From Nakamurella deserti (GTDB taxonomy: Bacteria > Actinomycetota > Actinomycetes > Mycobacteriales > Nakamurellaceae), in assembly GCF_003260015.1 (NCBI RefSeq), contig NZ_QCXS01000002.1, positions 1,364,001 to 1,428,000 of the forward strand: a stretch of 64,000 bases of DNA. Direction: 5' to 3'. Below, in pieces: positions 52,271 through 60,764 of this stretch. The stretch's first letter is position 1. Each line of letters starts with the position of its first letter. The position numbers and the translations under genes were made by a program. Below the pieces are notes generated by a model. The model was not told where the DNA came from, searched no databases, and saw nothing but the letters and a program-made list of their open reading frames with translations.

Positions 52271-53485
52271 ATGAGAATCGTCAAGCAGCTGTCCGTCCTG
52301 GGAATCGTCGCGGCGGCGGCGGTGGTGTCCGCCTGTTCCGGTACCGCGGGTGGATCCGCATCCCCTCCGACGTCGACGCCGACCGCCACGGCCATCAAGA
52401 TCGGGTTCCTGAACCAGGGCTCCGGTGCCCTGGCGTTCCCCGACTTCGGCGCCGGCGGCACCGTGGGTGCCGACCAGGTCAACGCCGACGGCGGTGTCAA
52501 CGGCCACCCGATCGACCTGGTCACCTGCAACACCGACGGCACACCCGCCGCCTCGGTCAAGTGCGCGAACCAGTTCGTCTCCGACGAGGTCGTCGCCGTC
52601 GTACAGGGCATCGATCTGAGCTCGGACACCGCGCTGGAGATCCTGGCGGGCGCCGGCATCCCGTTCGTCGGTCACACCCCCTTCGGCTCCGCCCAGGCCG
52701 ACAGCCCGGACGCCTGGTTCTTCGGTGCGGCACCCGGGGCGTTCTACAGCGTCCCGTTGAAGACCCTCAAGGAGGAGTACGGGGCCAGGACGGTCGCGTT
52801 CCTCAATCCGGACTCGCCGGTCGACCGGTCGGTCGCCGACATCTCGCTCGTCCCCGCGGCCGAAGCGCTGGGAATCGATCTGTCGTTGAACTTCTACTCC
52901 ACTCCGGCCAACTACAACGCCGCGTTCGCCTCGGCGGTCGCCGACAACCCCGACGCCGTGTTCATCATCGGACCGGAGCCCGACTGCACCGCCTTCATCC
53001 AGGCGGCCCGCACCCTCGGCTACCAGGGCGACATCTTCGCCGGCAGCTGCGGCCAGTTCGTCACCGCCGACCCCGCTGCGGCGGAGGGGGTCCTGGCGGA
53101 CTCGGACCTCTACGCGACCAGCGACACGTCTGGTATCCCGGAGTCCGCGGCGCGTCAGATCGCGACCTATCTGAAAGCGGTGGAGGGTCAGCCGGCGGCC
53201 AACGTCGACAACTTCACCCAGATGACGTTCTCGGCCATGCAGGACCTCGCGGCCGTGGCGCGGACCGTCGACGGGGAGGTGACCGCGGAGTCGCTCACGG
53301 CGGCGCTGCGGGGCTTCTCCGGCGTGGACAGCTTCATGGGCCAGCCGCTGAACTGCGACGGCAAGCAGTGGCCGGACAACATGTCGATCTGCGCGCCGGG
53401 TCTGCTGGTCCACGTCGTGAAGGACGGGAAGCTCCAACCGCTCAGTGACACCTTCGTCACCACCGCAGACCTGTACGAGAGCTGA
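52271..53485 (+). CDS. Branched-chain-amino-acid-type ABC transporter binding lipoprotein
   Basis: A 404-residue Peripla_BP_6-type lipoprotein. The signal peptide ends in the lipobox VSAC (Cys22), followed by a Ser/Thr/Pro stretch and the ligand-binding fold (KIGFLNQGSGALAFPDFGAGG; TPFGSAQADSPDAWFFG). Proteins of this family bind branched-chain amino acids, urea, aromatic acids or short acids; given the context an organic acid or aromatic catabolite is more likely. It is the first gene of a four-gene transporter block ending at 57075. No strong ribosome-binding site is seen before the ATG. Confidence 0.9.
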   Translation: MRIVKQLSVLGIVAAAAVVSACSGTAGGSASPPTSTPTATAIKIGFLNQGSGALAFPDFGAGGTVGADQVNADGGVNGHPIDLVTCNTDGTPAASVKCANQFVSDEVVAVVQGIDLSSDTALEILAGAGIPFVGHTPFGSAQADSPDAWFFGAAPGAFYSVPLKTLKEEYGARTVAFLNPDSPVDRSVADISLVPAAEALGIDLSLNFYSTPANYNAAFASAVADNPDAVFIIGPEPDCTAFIQAARTLGYQGDIFAGSCGQFVTADPAAAEGVLADSDLYATSDTSGIPESAARQIATYLKAVEGQPAANVDNFTQMTFSAMQDLAAVARTVDGEVTAESLTAALRGFSGVDSFMGQPLNCDGKQWPDNMSICAPGLLVHVVKDGKLQPLSDTFVTTADLYES

Positions 53486-53493
53486 GGTCCGCG

Positions 53494-55509
53494 ATGGAAT
53501 GGCTGCTCTTCGCGGTCCTCGGCCTGGCGGCCGGGGTCGCGTACGGCGGGCTGGGGCTGGCGATCGTGGCGACGAAACGGGGCACCGGAGTCGTCAACCT
53601 CGCGCAGGGGGCCGTGGCGATGTGGGGCGCCTACGTCTACCAGGCGATGCGCGACACGGGCACGCTCCACCTGCCGGTGCCGGGCATCCCGAGCACGATC
53701 TCCACCGGGGGGCCTGCTGGTCCGGCGGTGGCGATCACCGCGGGAGTGCTGTCGTCTGTCGTGCTGTCCCTGCTGGCCTACGCCCTCGTGTTCCGGCCGC
53801 TGCGCAATGCGCCGCCGCTCGCCGGCGTCGTGGCGTCGATCGGGATCACCACGGTGATCCAGTCGATCGTGACCATCCAGTTCGGCACCGGCCAGATCAT
53901 CGTGCCGTCGTGGCTCGGCACGGACACGTTGAAGATCGCCGGTCAGACCGTCCCGGTGGATCGGATCGAGTCGCTGATCCTCTTCGTCGTCGTGGTCGTC
54001 GCGGTCTGGGCCTACCTCCGGTTCGCGCGGCAGGGCAGCGCCCTCGCCGCCTACGCGGACAACGCCCGGGCGGTGACGCTCATGGGGTACTCGGCCGACC
54101 TGTTGGCTCTCCGGGCATGGACCCTCTCCGGCCTCATCGCGGGGATCGTCGGTGTCACCGTGGCGCCGCTCGTCCCGCTCAACCCCGTGACGATGACGCT
54201 GTACATCGTGCCGGCGCTCGCCGCGGCACTCCTGGCCCGGTTCCGATCGGTGATCGTCGTCGCCGTCGCGGGGCTGGGGATCGGGGTCCTGCAGGCCCTG
54301 CTGACCTACCTCAAGACGATGCCCTGGTACCCGTCCTGGCTGCAGGTCGGCGCCGAGGACCTGATCCCGTTCCTGCTGATCATCGGCGTGCTGCTGTTCG
54401 GTCCCGCATCGCTCGGCGGCCGCGGCGCCGCCGTCGCGGGTCGCCTCCCGGCGGTCCGTCGACCGACTTCGGCACGCGGGCCGGTCATCGTCGTCGTGGT
54501 GGCGACCGGGATCGCCCTGGCGGTGTTCGACGGGGTGTACCGCTTCGCCTTCACCCAGTCCCTGATCGCCGCGCTACTGGTCCTGTCCGTGGTGATCCTC
54601 ACCGGCTACGCGGGTCAGATCTCCATCGCCCCGGTGGCCATCGCCGGCGCGGCCGGACTGCTGGTCGCCCGGCTCACCGTCGACGGCGGCCTCCCCTTTC
54701 CGGTCGCCGCGGTCATCTCGGTGGCGATCGCAGCTGCCCTGGGGATGCTCGTCGCACTCCCCGCCCTGCGGGCCGTGGGCATCCAGCTGACCGTCGTGAC
54801 GCTCGCGCTCTCCGTCGCCGCGCAGTCCGTCCTGTTCTCCAACCCCGTCCTCAACCCGGCCGCCCTCGGCACCCTGCCCGCACCGCGGCTGTTCGGTGTC
54901 GACCTCAGCGTCCGGGCGGGCGCCGACCTCGCCCGCGTCCCCTTCATCCTGCTCTGCGCGGGAGTACTCGTCGTCGCTCTCGTCGTCCTCTCGCGCGCAG
55001 CGGGCGGCCGGACCGGTGTGCGGCTTCTCTCCGTGCGCTCCAACGAGCGCGCGGCGGCGTCGGTGGGTGTGGGCATCGTGGAGACCAAGGCGCTGGTCTT
55101 CGCCCTGTCCTCGGTGCTCGCGGCGACCGCCGGTGTGCTGATGACCTACAGCGTCGGGCAGTTCTCGAGTGCGGCCTTCGACGTGCTGTCGGTCGCGCTG
55201 CCGCTGCTCGCCTTCGCCTACCTCGGCGGCATCACCAGCCTGACCGGAGCGCTGCTCGGTGCCCTGATGGTGCCCGGCGGGGTCACCTACGTCCTCGTCA
55301 GCGGATGGTTCCAGGACCCGGGTTCGTGGTACCTGCTGCTGTCGGGGTGTGTGCTCATCCTGACCGCCATCCTGAACCCGGAGGGCATCGCCGGGGCCAC
55401 GTCCAGAATGCTGTCGGGGCAACGGTTGCCGGTCGGACGCCGGCCGTCCACCGGCGACCGGGCCGAGCCTGTCGTCACGACGGAACGCGTCGAGGTGACC
55501 CATGGCTGA
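53494..55509 (+). CDS. Fused LivH-LivM-type ABC permease
   Basis: A 671-residue membrane protein combining the two permeases of a branched-chain-amino-acid-type transporter. The first half (1-300) has the LivH pattern (GLGLAIVATKRGTGVVNLAQGA, split; VASIGITTVIQ; GYSADLLALRAWTLSGLIAG). The second half (about 330-645) has the LivM pattern (GYAGQISIAPVAIAGAAG; RSNERAAASVGVGIVETK; AYLGGITSLTGALLGA). About 18 hydrophobic segments are seen. The fusion is seen in some actinobacterial systems and guarantees one-to-one assembly. It starts 8 bases after the binding-protein stop and overlaps the next gene by 8. Confidence 0.92.
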   Translation: MEWLLFAVLGLAAGVAYGGLGLAIVATKRGTGVVNLAQGAVAMWGAYVYQAMRDTGTLHLPVPGIPSTISTGGPAGPAVAITAGVLSSVVLSLLAYALVFRPLRNAPPLAGVVASIGITTVIQSIVTIQFGTGQIIVPSWLGTDTLKIAGQTVPVDRIESLILFVVVVVAVWAYLRFARQGSALAAYADNARAVTLMGYSADLLALRAWTLSGLIAGIVGVTVAPLVPLNPVTMTLYIVPALAAALLARFRSVIVVAVAGLGIGVLQALLTYLKTMPWYPSWLQVGAEDLIPFLLIIGVLLFGPASLGGRGAAVAGRLPAVRRPTSARGPVIVVVVATGIALAVFDGVYRFAFTQSLIAALLVLSVVILTGYAGQISIAPVAIAGAAGLLVARLTVDGGLPFPVAAVISVAIAAALGMLVALPALRAVGIQLTVVTLALSVAAQSVLFSNPVLNPAALGTLPAPRLFGVDLSVRAGADLARVPFILLCAGVLVVALVVLSRAAGGRTGVRLLSVRSNERAAASVGVGIVETKALVFALSSVLAATAGVLMTYSVGQFSSAAFDVLSVALPLLAFAYLGGITSLTGALLGALMVPGGVTYVLVSGWFQDPGSWYLLLSGCVLILTAILNPEGIAGATSRMLSGQRLPVGRRPSTGDRAEPVVTTERVEVTHG

Positions 55510-56323
55510 CACCATCGGCGTCCCGGATCCGGCGGCCCGGTCCGGACTCTCGGTGCGCGCCGCCACCGTGCGGTACGGCGGTGTCGTCGCGGTGGACGAC
55601 GTCGACCTCGACGTGGCGCCGGGCGAGATCGTCGGTCTGATCGGCCCGAACGGCGCGGGCAAGACGAGCTTCATCGACGGGGTCCTCGGCTTCACTCCCC
55701 GTTCCGGCGAGGTCACCATCGACGGACGCGTGGTCAGCCGGTCCGGTCCCCACCGCATCGCGCGTTTGGGTCTGGAACGGACGTGGCAGAGCCCGGACCT
55801 GTTCGGTGACCTCACCGTCGGGGAGAACATCGACGTCGGCAACCGGCCCGGTCACCCGGTACGGACGCTGCTGCAGGATGTGTTCCGACGACGCCGTCCG
55901 ATGGTGGTGCCGGCGGACCTCCTGGAGGACTTCGAGCTCAGCGGACGGCTGGACTCCGTGCCCTCGACGCTGTCCCTGGGTCAACAGAAGCTCCTGGGGG
56001 TCGCCCGGGCGCTCGTCAGCGACCCGTCCGTCCTCCTGCTGGACGAGCCCGCCGCCGGCCTGGACTCCACCGAGAGCCGACACCTCGGCCGCCACCTGCG
56101 CGCACTGGCCGACCGCGGCCTGGGGATGCTGCTGGTGGACCACGACATGGACCTCGTCTTCGGCATCTGTGACCGGGTGGTGGTGCTGGAGTTCGGCCGG
56201 GTGATCGCCACCGGGACCCCGTCGCAGGTGCGGTCCTCGCCTGCGGTGATCGCGGCGTACCTCGGCGCCCCCGATACGTCGGTAACGGCTTCGACACCTA
56301 CGACCACGGAGAGGACGTCATGA
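55502..56323 (+). CDS. ABC transporter ATP-binding protein (LivG-type)
   Basis: A 273-residue nucleotide-binding subunit. Walker A GPNGAGKT (48-55), Q-loop region with RTWQSPDLFGDLTVGENI, signature LSLGQQKLLGVARAL, and Walker B VLLLDEPAAGLD match the LivG branch. It pairs with the LivF-type ATPase encoded next (4-base overlap) to drive the fused permease. Confidence 0.93.
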   Translation: MADTIGVPDPAARSGLSVRAATVRYGGVVAVDDVDLDVAPGEIVGLIGPNGAGKTSFIDGVLGFTPRSGEVTIDGRVVSRSGPHRIARLGLERTWQSPDLFGDLTVGENIDVGNRPGHPVRTLLQDVFRRRRPMVVPADLLEDFELSGRLDSVPSTLSLGQQKLLGVARALVSDPSVLLLDEPAAGLDSTESRHLGRHLRALADRGLGMLLVDHDMDLVFGICDRVVVLEFGRVIATGTPSQVRSSPAVIAAYLGAPDTSVTASTPTTTERTS

Positions 56324-57075
56324 CGACGCAGGTCCTGGAGGTCGACCATCTGGTCGGCGGTTACCGCAGTGCCGAGGTCGTGCGCGACGTCTCGTTCTCG
56401 GTGGCGGAGGGGGAGATCGTCGCTCTCCTGGGTCCGAACGGCGCCGGGAAGACGACCACCCTCCTCACCATCGCCGGTCTGATCCGTCCACTTCGCGGGG
56501 CGGTACGGGTTCTCGGTGAGCCGATCGGACGCGAGGCGACGAGTCGCATCGCGCGACGCGGCATGGTGTTGGTGCCCGACGACCGGGGGCTGTTCGGCGA
56601 GCTGAACGTCGCCGACACGCTGCGGCTCGCTCAGCGGTCCCGCGTCCGGAAGACCGACGACGTCCTCGAGCTGTTGCCGGCGCTGCAGCGCTTGTGGCGT
56701 CGCCGGGTCGCTCTGCTGTCGGGCGGCGAACAGCAGATGCTCGCGCTCGCCGCGGCGCTGGTGCGGCGCCCGCGTCTGCTGATGCTCGACGAGATGAGCC
56801 TCGGCCTGGCCCCGCAGATCGTGACCGGACTGCTGGCAGCGGTGCGGACCATGGCGGACCGGGAGGGAACGGGCGTGCTGCTCGTCGAACAGCACGCGCG
56901 GGTGGCTCTCGGCGCGTCGGATCGCGCCATCGTCCTACGACACGGAGAGATCGCCCTGACCGGGCGCCCCGATGACGTCGGTGCCCGACTCGAAGCCGGC
57001 GAGAGCTCGTATCTGGGCGACTCGCAGCACACCGCGGCGCCGCCGGACGGGAGTGACGGGATCGTCGTCCGATGA
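56320..57075 (+). CDS. ABC transporter ATP-binding protein (LivF-type)
   Basis: A 251-residue nucleotide-binding subunit. Walker A GPNGAGKT (38-45), VPDDRGLFGELNVADTL after the Q-loop, signature LLSGGEQQMLALAAAL and Walker B LLMLDEMSLGLAPQI, the LivF hallmark (DEMSLGLAP-type). It closes the transporter block; the ATG overlaps the upstream stop by four bases. Confidence 0.93.
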   Translation: MTTQVLEVDHLVGGYRSAEVVRDVSFSVAEGEIVALLGPNGAGKTTTLLTIAGLIRPLRGAVRVLGEPIGREATSRIARRGMVLVPDDRGLFGELNVADTLRLAQRSRVRKTDDVLELLPALQRLWRRRVALLSGGEQQMLALAAALVRRPRLLMLDEMSLGLAPQIVTGLLAAVRTMADREGTGVLLVEQHARVALGASDRAIVLRHGEIALTGRPDDVGARLEAGESSYLGDSQHTAAPPDGSDGIVVR

Positions 57076-57414
57076 AACAGCGGTCGAGTCAGCGTCCACC
57101 TCACCGAACGGCGGGCGGCGAGTGACAGGAACGTGCTGGACGGCGAAGGAACGCCCGGATCGACGGCCCCACGGTGGACATCTCACGTGCGCCGTCGGTG
57201 GGAGGCGACGACCGCCACCGTTGCGACACCACGACAATGGCGGTTGCCACCATGACGTCGACCGCCCGGCGCGCTTCCGTCCTGAACGACCATCTCGACC
57301 CACCGCGTGCTGCATCGCACAGGCGCCGCTGCCGACGCACAGGGCGCCCTTCCGCTCACATCGCCACCCGCGGCAGCACATGCTGCCGACGTCCGACCAG
57401 AAAGCAGACCGTTC
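57076..57414. other. Intergenic region with no recognisable gene
   Basis: 339 bases lie between the LivF-type gene and the oxidoreductase gene, same strand. Short open frames are present but lack conserved features. No hairpin with a T-tract is evident. It probably holds the promoter of the next gene. Confidence 0.45.
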
Positions 57415-58317
57415 ATGCGTGCTGTCCGTTTCCACTCCTACGGCTCCCCCGACGTCCTCGTCGTCGAGGAGGCACCGGAGCCCCACGCCGGTGAAGGCTC
57501 GGTCCGGATCACGGTGCGCGCCACCAGCGTGAACCCTATCGACGTCATCCTGCGTGCCGGCCATCTCGCGCAGAACTTCCCCCTCCCCCTCCCCGCCATC
57601 CCCGGCCGGGACGCTGTCGGCGTCGTCGACGAGGTCCGCCCCGGAGTGACGGACGCACAGGTGGGTGACGTCGTCTTCGGTCTTGGCGGGGTCAGCGACA
57701 CCACGGCGGAATTCGCGGTCCTGAGCGCCTGGAGCACCGTCCCCGAGGGGTGGTCGACGGCGCAGGCCGCCGCTGCCGGGCTCGCATCCGCCACCGCCGC
57801 CGCCGGCCTCGAACCGTTGGGTGACCTGAACGGCCGGACGCTGCTCATCGAGGGGGCGTCGGGGGCGGTCGGCAGCGCCGCCGCCGCTTTCGCCCTCGCC
57901 GCCGGCGCCACCGTCGTCGGAACCGGGCGGGAGAGCAGTCATCCCTACCTCGAGTCGCTCGGTGTCGTCCCCACGACCTACGGTCACGGACTGGCCGGAC
58001 GCGTGGCCGTCCTCGCCCCCGGCGGCGTACACGCCGCCCTGCATGCGGCGCCGTCGGACTCGCTACCGGACCTGCTCGACATCGTCGGGGACCGTTCCCG
58101 CGTGGTCACGGTCATCGACGATGACGGGGCTGCGCGACTCCGCGTCGCGAAAGTCAACGCGCGCAACGACTCCGCCCTCCTGCAATACGCCGCCGCCCTC
58201 GGGCGCCGGGGCCTCTACACGCCCCGTGTCGACCATGAGATCCCACTGGTGGACGCCGTCGAGGCCCACCGGCTGGCGGAGAGCGGCAGCGGCAAGGTCG
58301 TCATCACCCAGCCCTGA
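57415..58317 (+). CDS. Zinc-independent MDR oxidoreductase (quinone reductase-like)
   Basis: A 300-residue medium-chain dehydrogenase/reductase. The catalytic GroES-like N-terminal domain (FHSYGSPDVLVVEEAPEP; VNPIDVILRAG; IPGRDAVGVVDEV) precedes a Rossmann domain with EGASGAVGSAAAAFALAAGATVVGT. No cysteine-rich zinc lobe is present, so it belongs to the NADPH:quinone or enoyl reductase branch. The ATG at 57415 gives the family's MRAVRFHSYG opening. It could be the last enzyme of the neighbouring catabolic cluster, but it has its own upstream region and no copy of the LysR dyad, so the link is weak. Confidence 0.9.
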   Translation: MRAVRFHSYGSPDVLVVEEAPEPHAGEGSVRITVRATSVNPIDVILRAGHLAQNFPLPLPAIPGRDAVGVVDEVRPGVTDAQVGDVVFGLGGVSDTTAEFAVLSAWSTVPEGWSTAQAAAAGLASATAAAGLEPLGDLNGRTLLIEGASGAVGSAAAAFALAAGATVVGTGRESSHPYLESLGVVPTTYGHGLAGRVAVLAPGGVHAALHAAPSDSLPDLLDIVGDRSRVVTVIDDDGAARLRVAKVNARNDSALLQYAAALGRRGLYTPRVDHEIPLVDAVEAHRLAESGSGKVVITQP

Positions 58318-58492
58318 CGGTCCCGGGCCTGACAGCCGCGCGGTCACTGCACGTGTCTGTCGCGGCGTCAGCCCGGCACCGCTCCGGGCAGGAACTCGAC
58401 GGATCCGGTCGTCCTCGGCGTCCGTCGTCCGGACCGCCGCGCAGACCGGGACGGGGAGACCCCGGACGCCTCGCCTCCACCGACGGAACCGT

Positions 58493-59470
58493 TCACGGCT
58501 CGCCCACCTCGATCGGCTCGGTGTCGTAGGGGATGTCCAGAACGGCTTCGGCGAGCGCGCGGTCGGTGATCAGGCTGGTGATGAGCCGGGCACGGGCGAC
58601 GGCGAGGACCGCCCGGGCCTTGGCACGACCGCCGGCGACGGCGATGACGCGCGGAATGGCCGCCAGCTGGGTGGCATTGATGGACAGGCACCGGTCGGTG
58701 AGTTGCTGTCCGACGACGCGGCCGTCGCGGTCGATGAAGATGGCGGCGACCTCCGCCTGCGTTCCCTGGTCCTCCATCGACCTTCGATCGACGTCGGAGA
58801 GCGCCTCACGCAGCCGCGATGCGGGCGGGTCCCAGGATCCGACGGCGACGACGGCGACGGTGACCGAACCGAACATGTCCATCACCTCGGCGACGTCGGC
58901 CTGTCGGCGGAGCGCAGCGGTGGTGACCGGGTCGTCCAGGAGGAACGGGGCGAAGATCGGTTTGGCGGTGCCACCGGCGCGCTGGGAGGCCTGCCGGACG
59001 ATCTCCACCGGCGACTCGGCGAGGTCGCCGCCGACGGTCCCGGTCAGCTGCACGATCGAGATCTTCGGCAGGGACTTCAGTTCCGCGGTCATAGCGGCTG
59101 TCGTCCGTCCCCACGCCAACCCGAGGACGTCGCCTTCGTGGAGCGAGCTCGCGAGCAGCGTCGCGGCGGCGGCACCGATCTGCCGACGGACGTCGGCTTC
59201 GTCGCCGGCGGACTCGACGACCAGGCATTCGGTGAGATCGAGGTGCCGGCGCAGCCTCTCGGACAGTTCCCGGTCGGGCAGGCCGGCGTCGTCGAGGGTG
59301 ATGGTCACGAGCCCCGAGCTGCGGGCCTGGTCCAACAACCGGGCGACCTTGAAGCGCGACAGCTTCAGCTCGGTGGCTATCTCCACCTTGGAACGGTCCT
59401 CGATGTAGAACCGCCGGGCCACGGCAGCCATGAGTTCCCGCTCGTCGATCCCCTGGTCTTCGATGCTCAT
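58493..59470 (-). CDS. SorC/DeoR-type sugar-binding transcriptional regulator
   Basis: A 325-residue regulator with an N-terminal helix-turn-helix (about 15-55: ARRFYIEDRSKVEIATELKLSRFKVARLL, split) and a C-terminal sugar-binding domain of the SorC family (about 60-320, with LGLAWGRTTAAM and VAVVAVGSWDPPASRL and AGGRAKARA). It is divergent from a sugar ABC transporter operon. Paired palindromes in the shared region (59548-59580) are its probable sites. Proteins of this family respond to phosphorylated sugars or polyols. Confidence 0.92.
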   Translation of the reverse strand: MSIEDQGIDERELMAAVARRFYIEDRSKVEIATELKLSRFKVARLLDQARSSGLVTITLDDAGLPDRELSERLRRHLDLTECLVVESAGDEADVRRQIGAAAATLLASSLHEGDVLGLAWGRTTAAMTAELKSLPKISIVQLTGTVGGDLAESPVEIVRQASQRAGGTAKPIFAPFLLDDPVTTAALRRQADVAEVMDMFGSVTVAVVAVGSWDPPASRLREALSDVDRRSMEDQGTQAEVAAIFIDRDGRVVGQQLTDRCLSINATQLAAIPRVIAVAGGRAKARAVLAVARARLITSLITDRALAEAVLDIPYDTEPIEVGEP

Positions 59471-59516
59471 TTGAGCGCCCCCGTTGCTCGCGTTACCGAT
59501 TCGTGACCGAAGACCC

Positions 59517-59545
59517 TTGTCGATTCGACCTCCGGGACCTACTGT
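59517..59545 (+). promoter_or_regulatory. Predicted promoter of the sugar ABC operon
   Basis: TTGTCG (59517-59522), a 17-base spacer, then TACTGT (59540-59545). Transcription would start about where the two palindromic regulator sites lie. Prediction by eye. Confidence 0.5.
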
Positions 59546-59547
59546 CA

Positions 59548-59580
59548 TCTCATACGAGCAACACTACTGCTCATATGAGC
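59548..59580. promoter_or_regulatory. Tandem palindromic operators for the SorC regulator
   Basis: TCTCATACGAGC (59548-59559) and GCTCATATGAGC (59569-59580, a perfect 12-bp palindrome) differ at two positions. Their starts are 21 bases apart, two helical turns, so a regulator tetramer could bind both on one face. They cover the expected transcription start, which implies repression. Confidence 0.7.
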
Positions 59581-59598
59581 GTAGCGCAAGGAGGCGCC

Positions 59599-60651
59599 AT
59601 GGCACAGAAATTCCGGATGCCCGAGGAGGTCGGCATCCTCGGGATCCTCGTCCTGGTGGCGGTGATCGTGAGCCTGTTGTCGCCCAATTTCGCGACCGTC
59701 GGCAATCTGCAGGTCCTGCTGCTGAACGGGGCGGTGATCGCCTTTCTGGCCCTGGGCCAGACGTTCGTGTTGCTCACCGGCGGTATCGATCTGTCCACCG
59801 GCTCCACGGTGGCCTTGTCGGGCATGTTGGCGGCCCTGTCGATGCGAGCCGGAATGCCCTGGCCGGTCGCCGTCGTCATCGCGCTGGCCACCGGCGTCGT
59901 GGTCGGGATCGTGAACGGCAGCCTCATCCACCATCTCAAGCTGCCGCCGTTCATCGTCACCTTCTCCACCTTCGGGATCGTCGCGAGCATCCCGCTGATC
60001 CTGACCGGCGCGAGCTCGGTGTCGGTCACCGACCAGTTCTTCGCGATCATCGGTCGTGGCAAGCTGTTCGGGATTCCGATGCCGGTGGTGCTCGTGATCC
60101 TCGCGGCCATCGTGTTCACGTTCCTGCTGCGCCGCACCCCGACCGGGGTGCACATCTACGCCGTCGGCGGCAACACCGAGACCTCACGGCTGGCCGGGAT
60201 CGGCATCGCGCGGACCACCATCCTGGTGTACGGGATCAGCGGGTTGTGCGCCGCGTTCGGCGGCCTCATCACCACCAGCCGCCTCATGGTCGGCTACCCC
60301 ACCGCCGGCTCGGGCAACGAGCTGTTCTTCTCCATCGCCGCCGCCGTCGTGGGTGGCGTGTCCCTCTTCGGCGGAGTCGGCACCGTCCTGGGCGCTCTGC
60401 TGGGAGCGGTCCTGATCGCCACGGTCTCCAACGGGATGAACGTCATCGGCGTCGAGAGCTTCTGGCAGCCGCTGGTCATCGGCGTCATCATCCTGGTCGG
60501 GGTCAGCCTCGACACCTACCGACGCCAGCTGTCGATCTCGCAGCTGTTCCGCCGACTGACCACCGGCCGCGGCCCCACGGACGCGGTCGCCACCGCGCCC
60601 GCTGCGGCCGACGCTCCGGACGAAACGGTCACCACCGTGCCGCGTCGCTGA
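59599..60651 (+). CDS. Sugar ABC transporter permease
   Basis: A 350-residue BPD_transp_2 permease with about ten hydrophobic segments and the family blocks GGIDLSTGSTVALSGM, IYAVGGNTETSRLAGIGI and FGGVGTVLGALLGAVLIATVSNGMNV (split). The ATG at 59599 is chosen over ATGs upstream because AAGGAGG ends 4 bases before it; the upstream ATG at 59576 lies inside the operator. A 30-residue hydrophilic C-terminal tail is present. It is the first gene of the operon, ahead of its binding protein, an unusual order. Confidence 0.94.
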   Translation: MAQKFRMPEEVGILGILVLVAVIVSLLSPNFATVGNLQVLLLNGAVIAFLALGQTFVLLTGGIDLSTGSTVALSGMLAALSMRAGMPWPVAVVIALATGVVVGIVNGSLIHHLKLPPFIVTFSTFGIVASIPLILTGASSVSVTDQFFAIIGRGKLFGIPMPVVLVILAAIVFTFLLRRTPTGVHIYAVGGNTETSRLAGIGIARTTILVYGISGLCAAFGGLITTSRLMVGYPTAGSGNELFFSIAAAVVGGVSLFGGVGTVLGALLGAVLIATVSNGMNVIGVESFWQPLVIGVIILVGVSLDTYRRQLSISQLFRRLTTGRGPTDAVATAPAAADAPDETVTTVPRR

Positions 60652-60724
60652 CCCGGCTTCCCGCAGCACGTGCTCCGCCGCTCGAGCATCAACCGATCTC
60701 ATCCGCGATCCCTCGCCCTCGCGT

Positions 60725-60739
60725 CCGGAACCGTTCCGG
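60725..60739. promoter_or_regulatory. Inverted repeat upstream of the binding-protein gene
   Basis: CCGGAA-CCG-TTCCGG, a perfect 6-bp inverted repeat 26 bases before the start at 60765. It could be a hairpin raising binding-protein mRNA stability or an internal operator. Confidence 0.35.
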
Positions 60740-60764
60740 CGCATCTACTCTCGGAGGCAATCCA

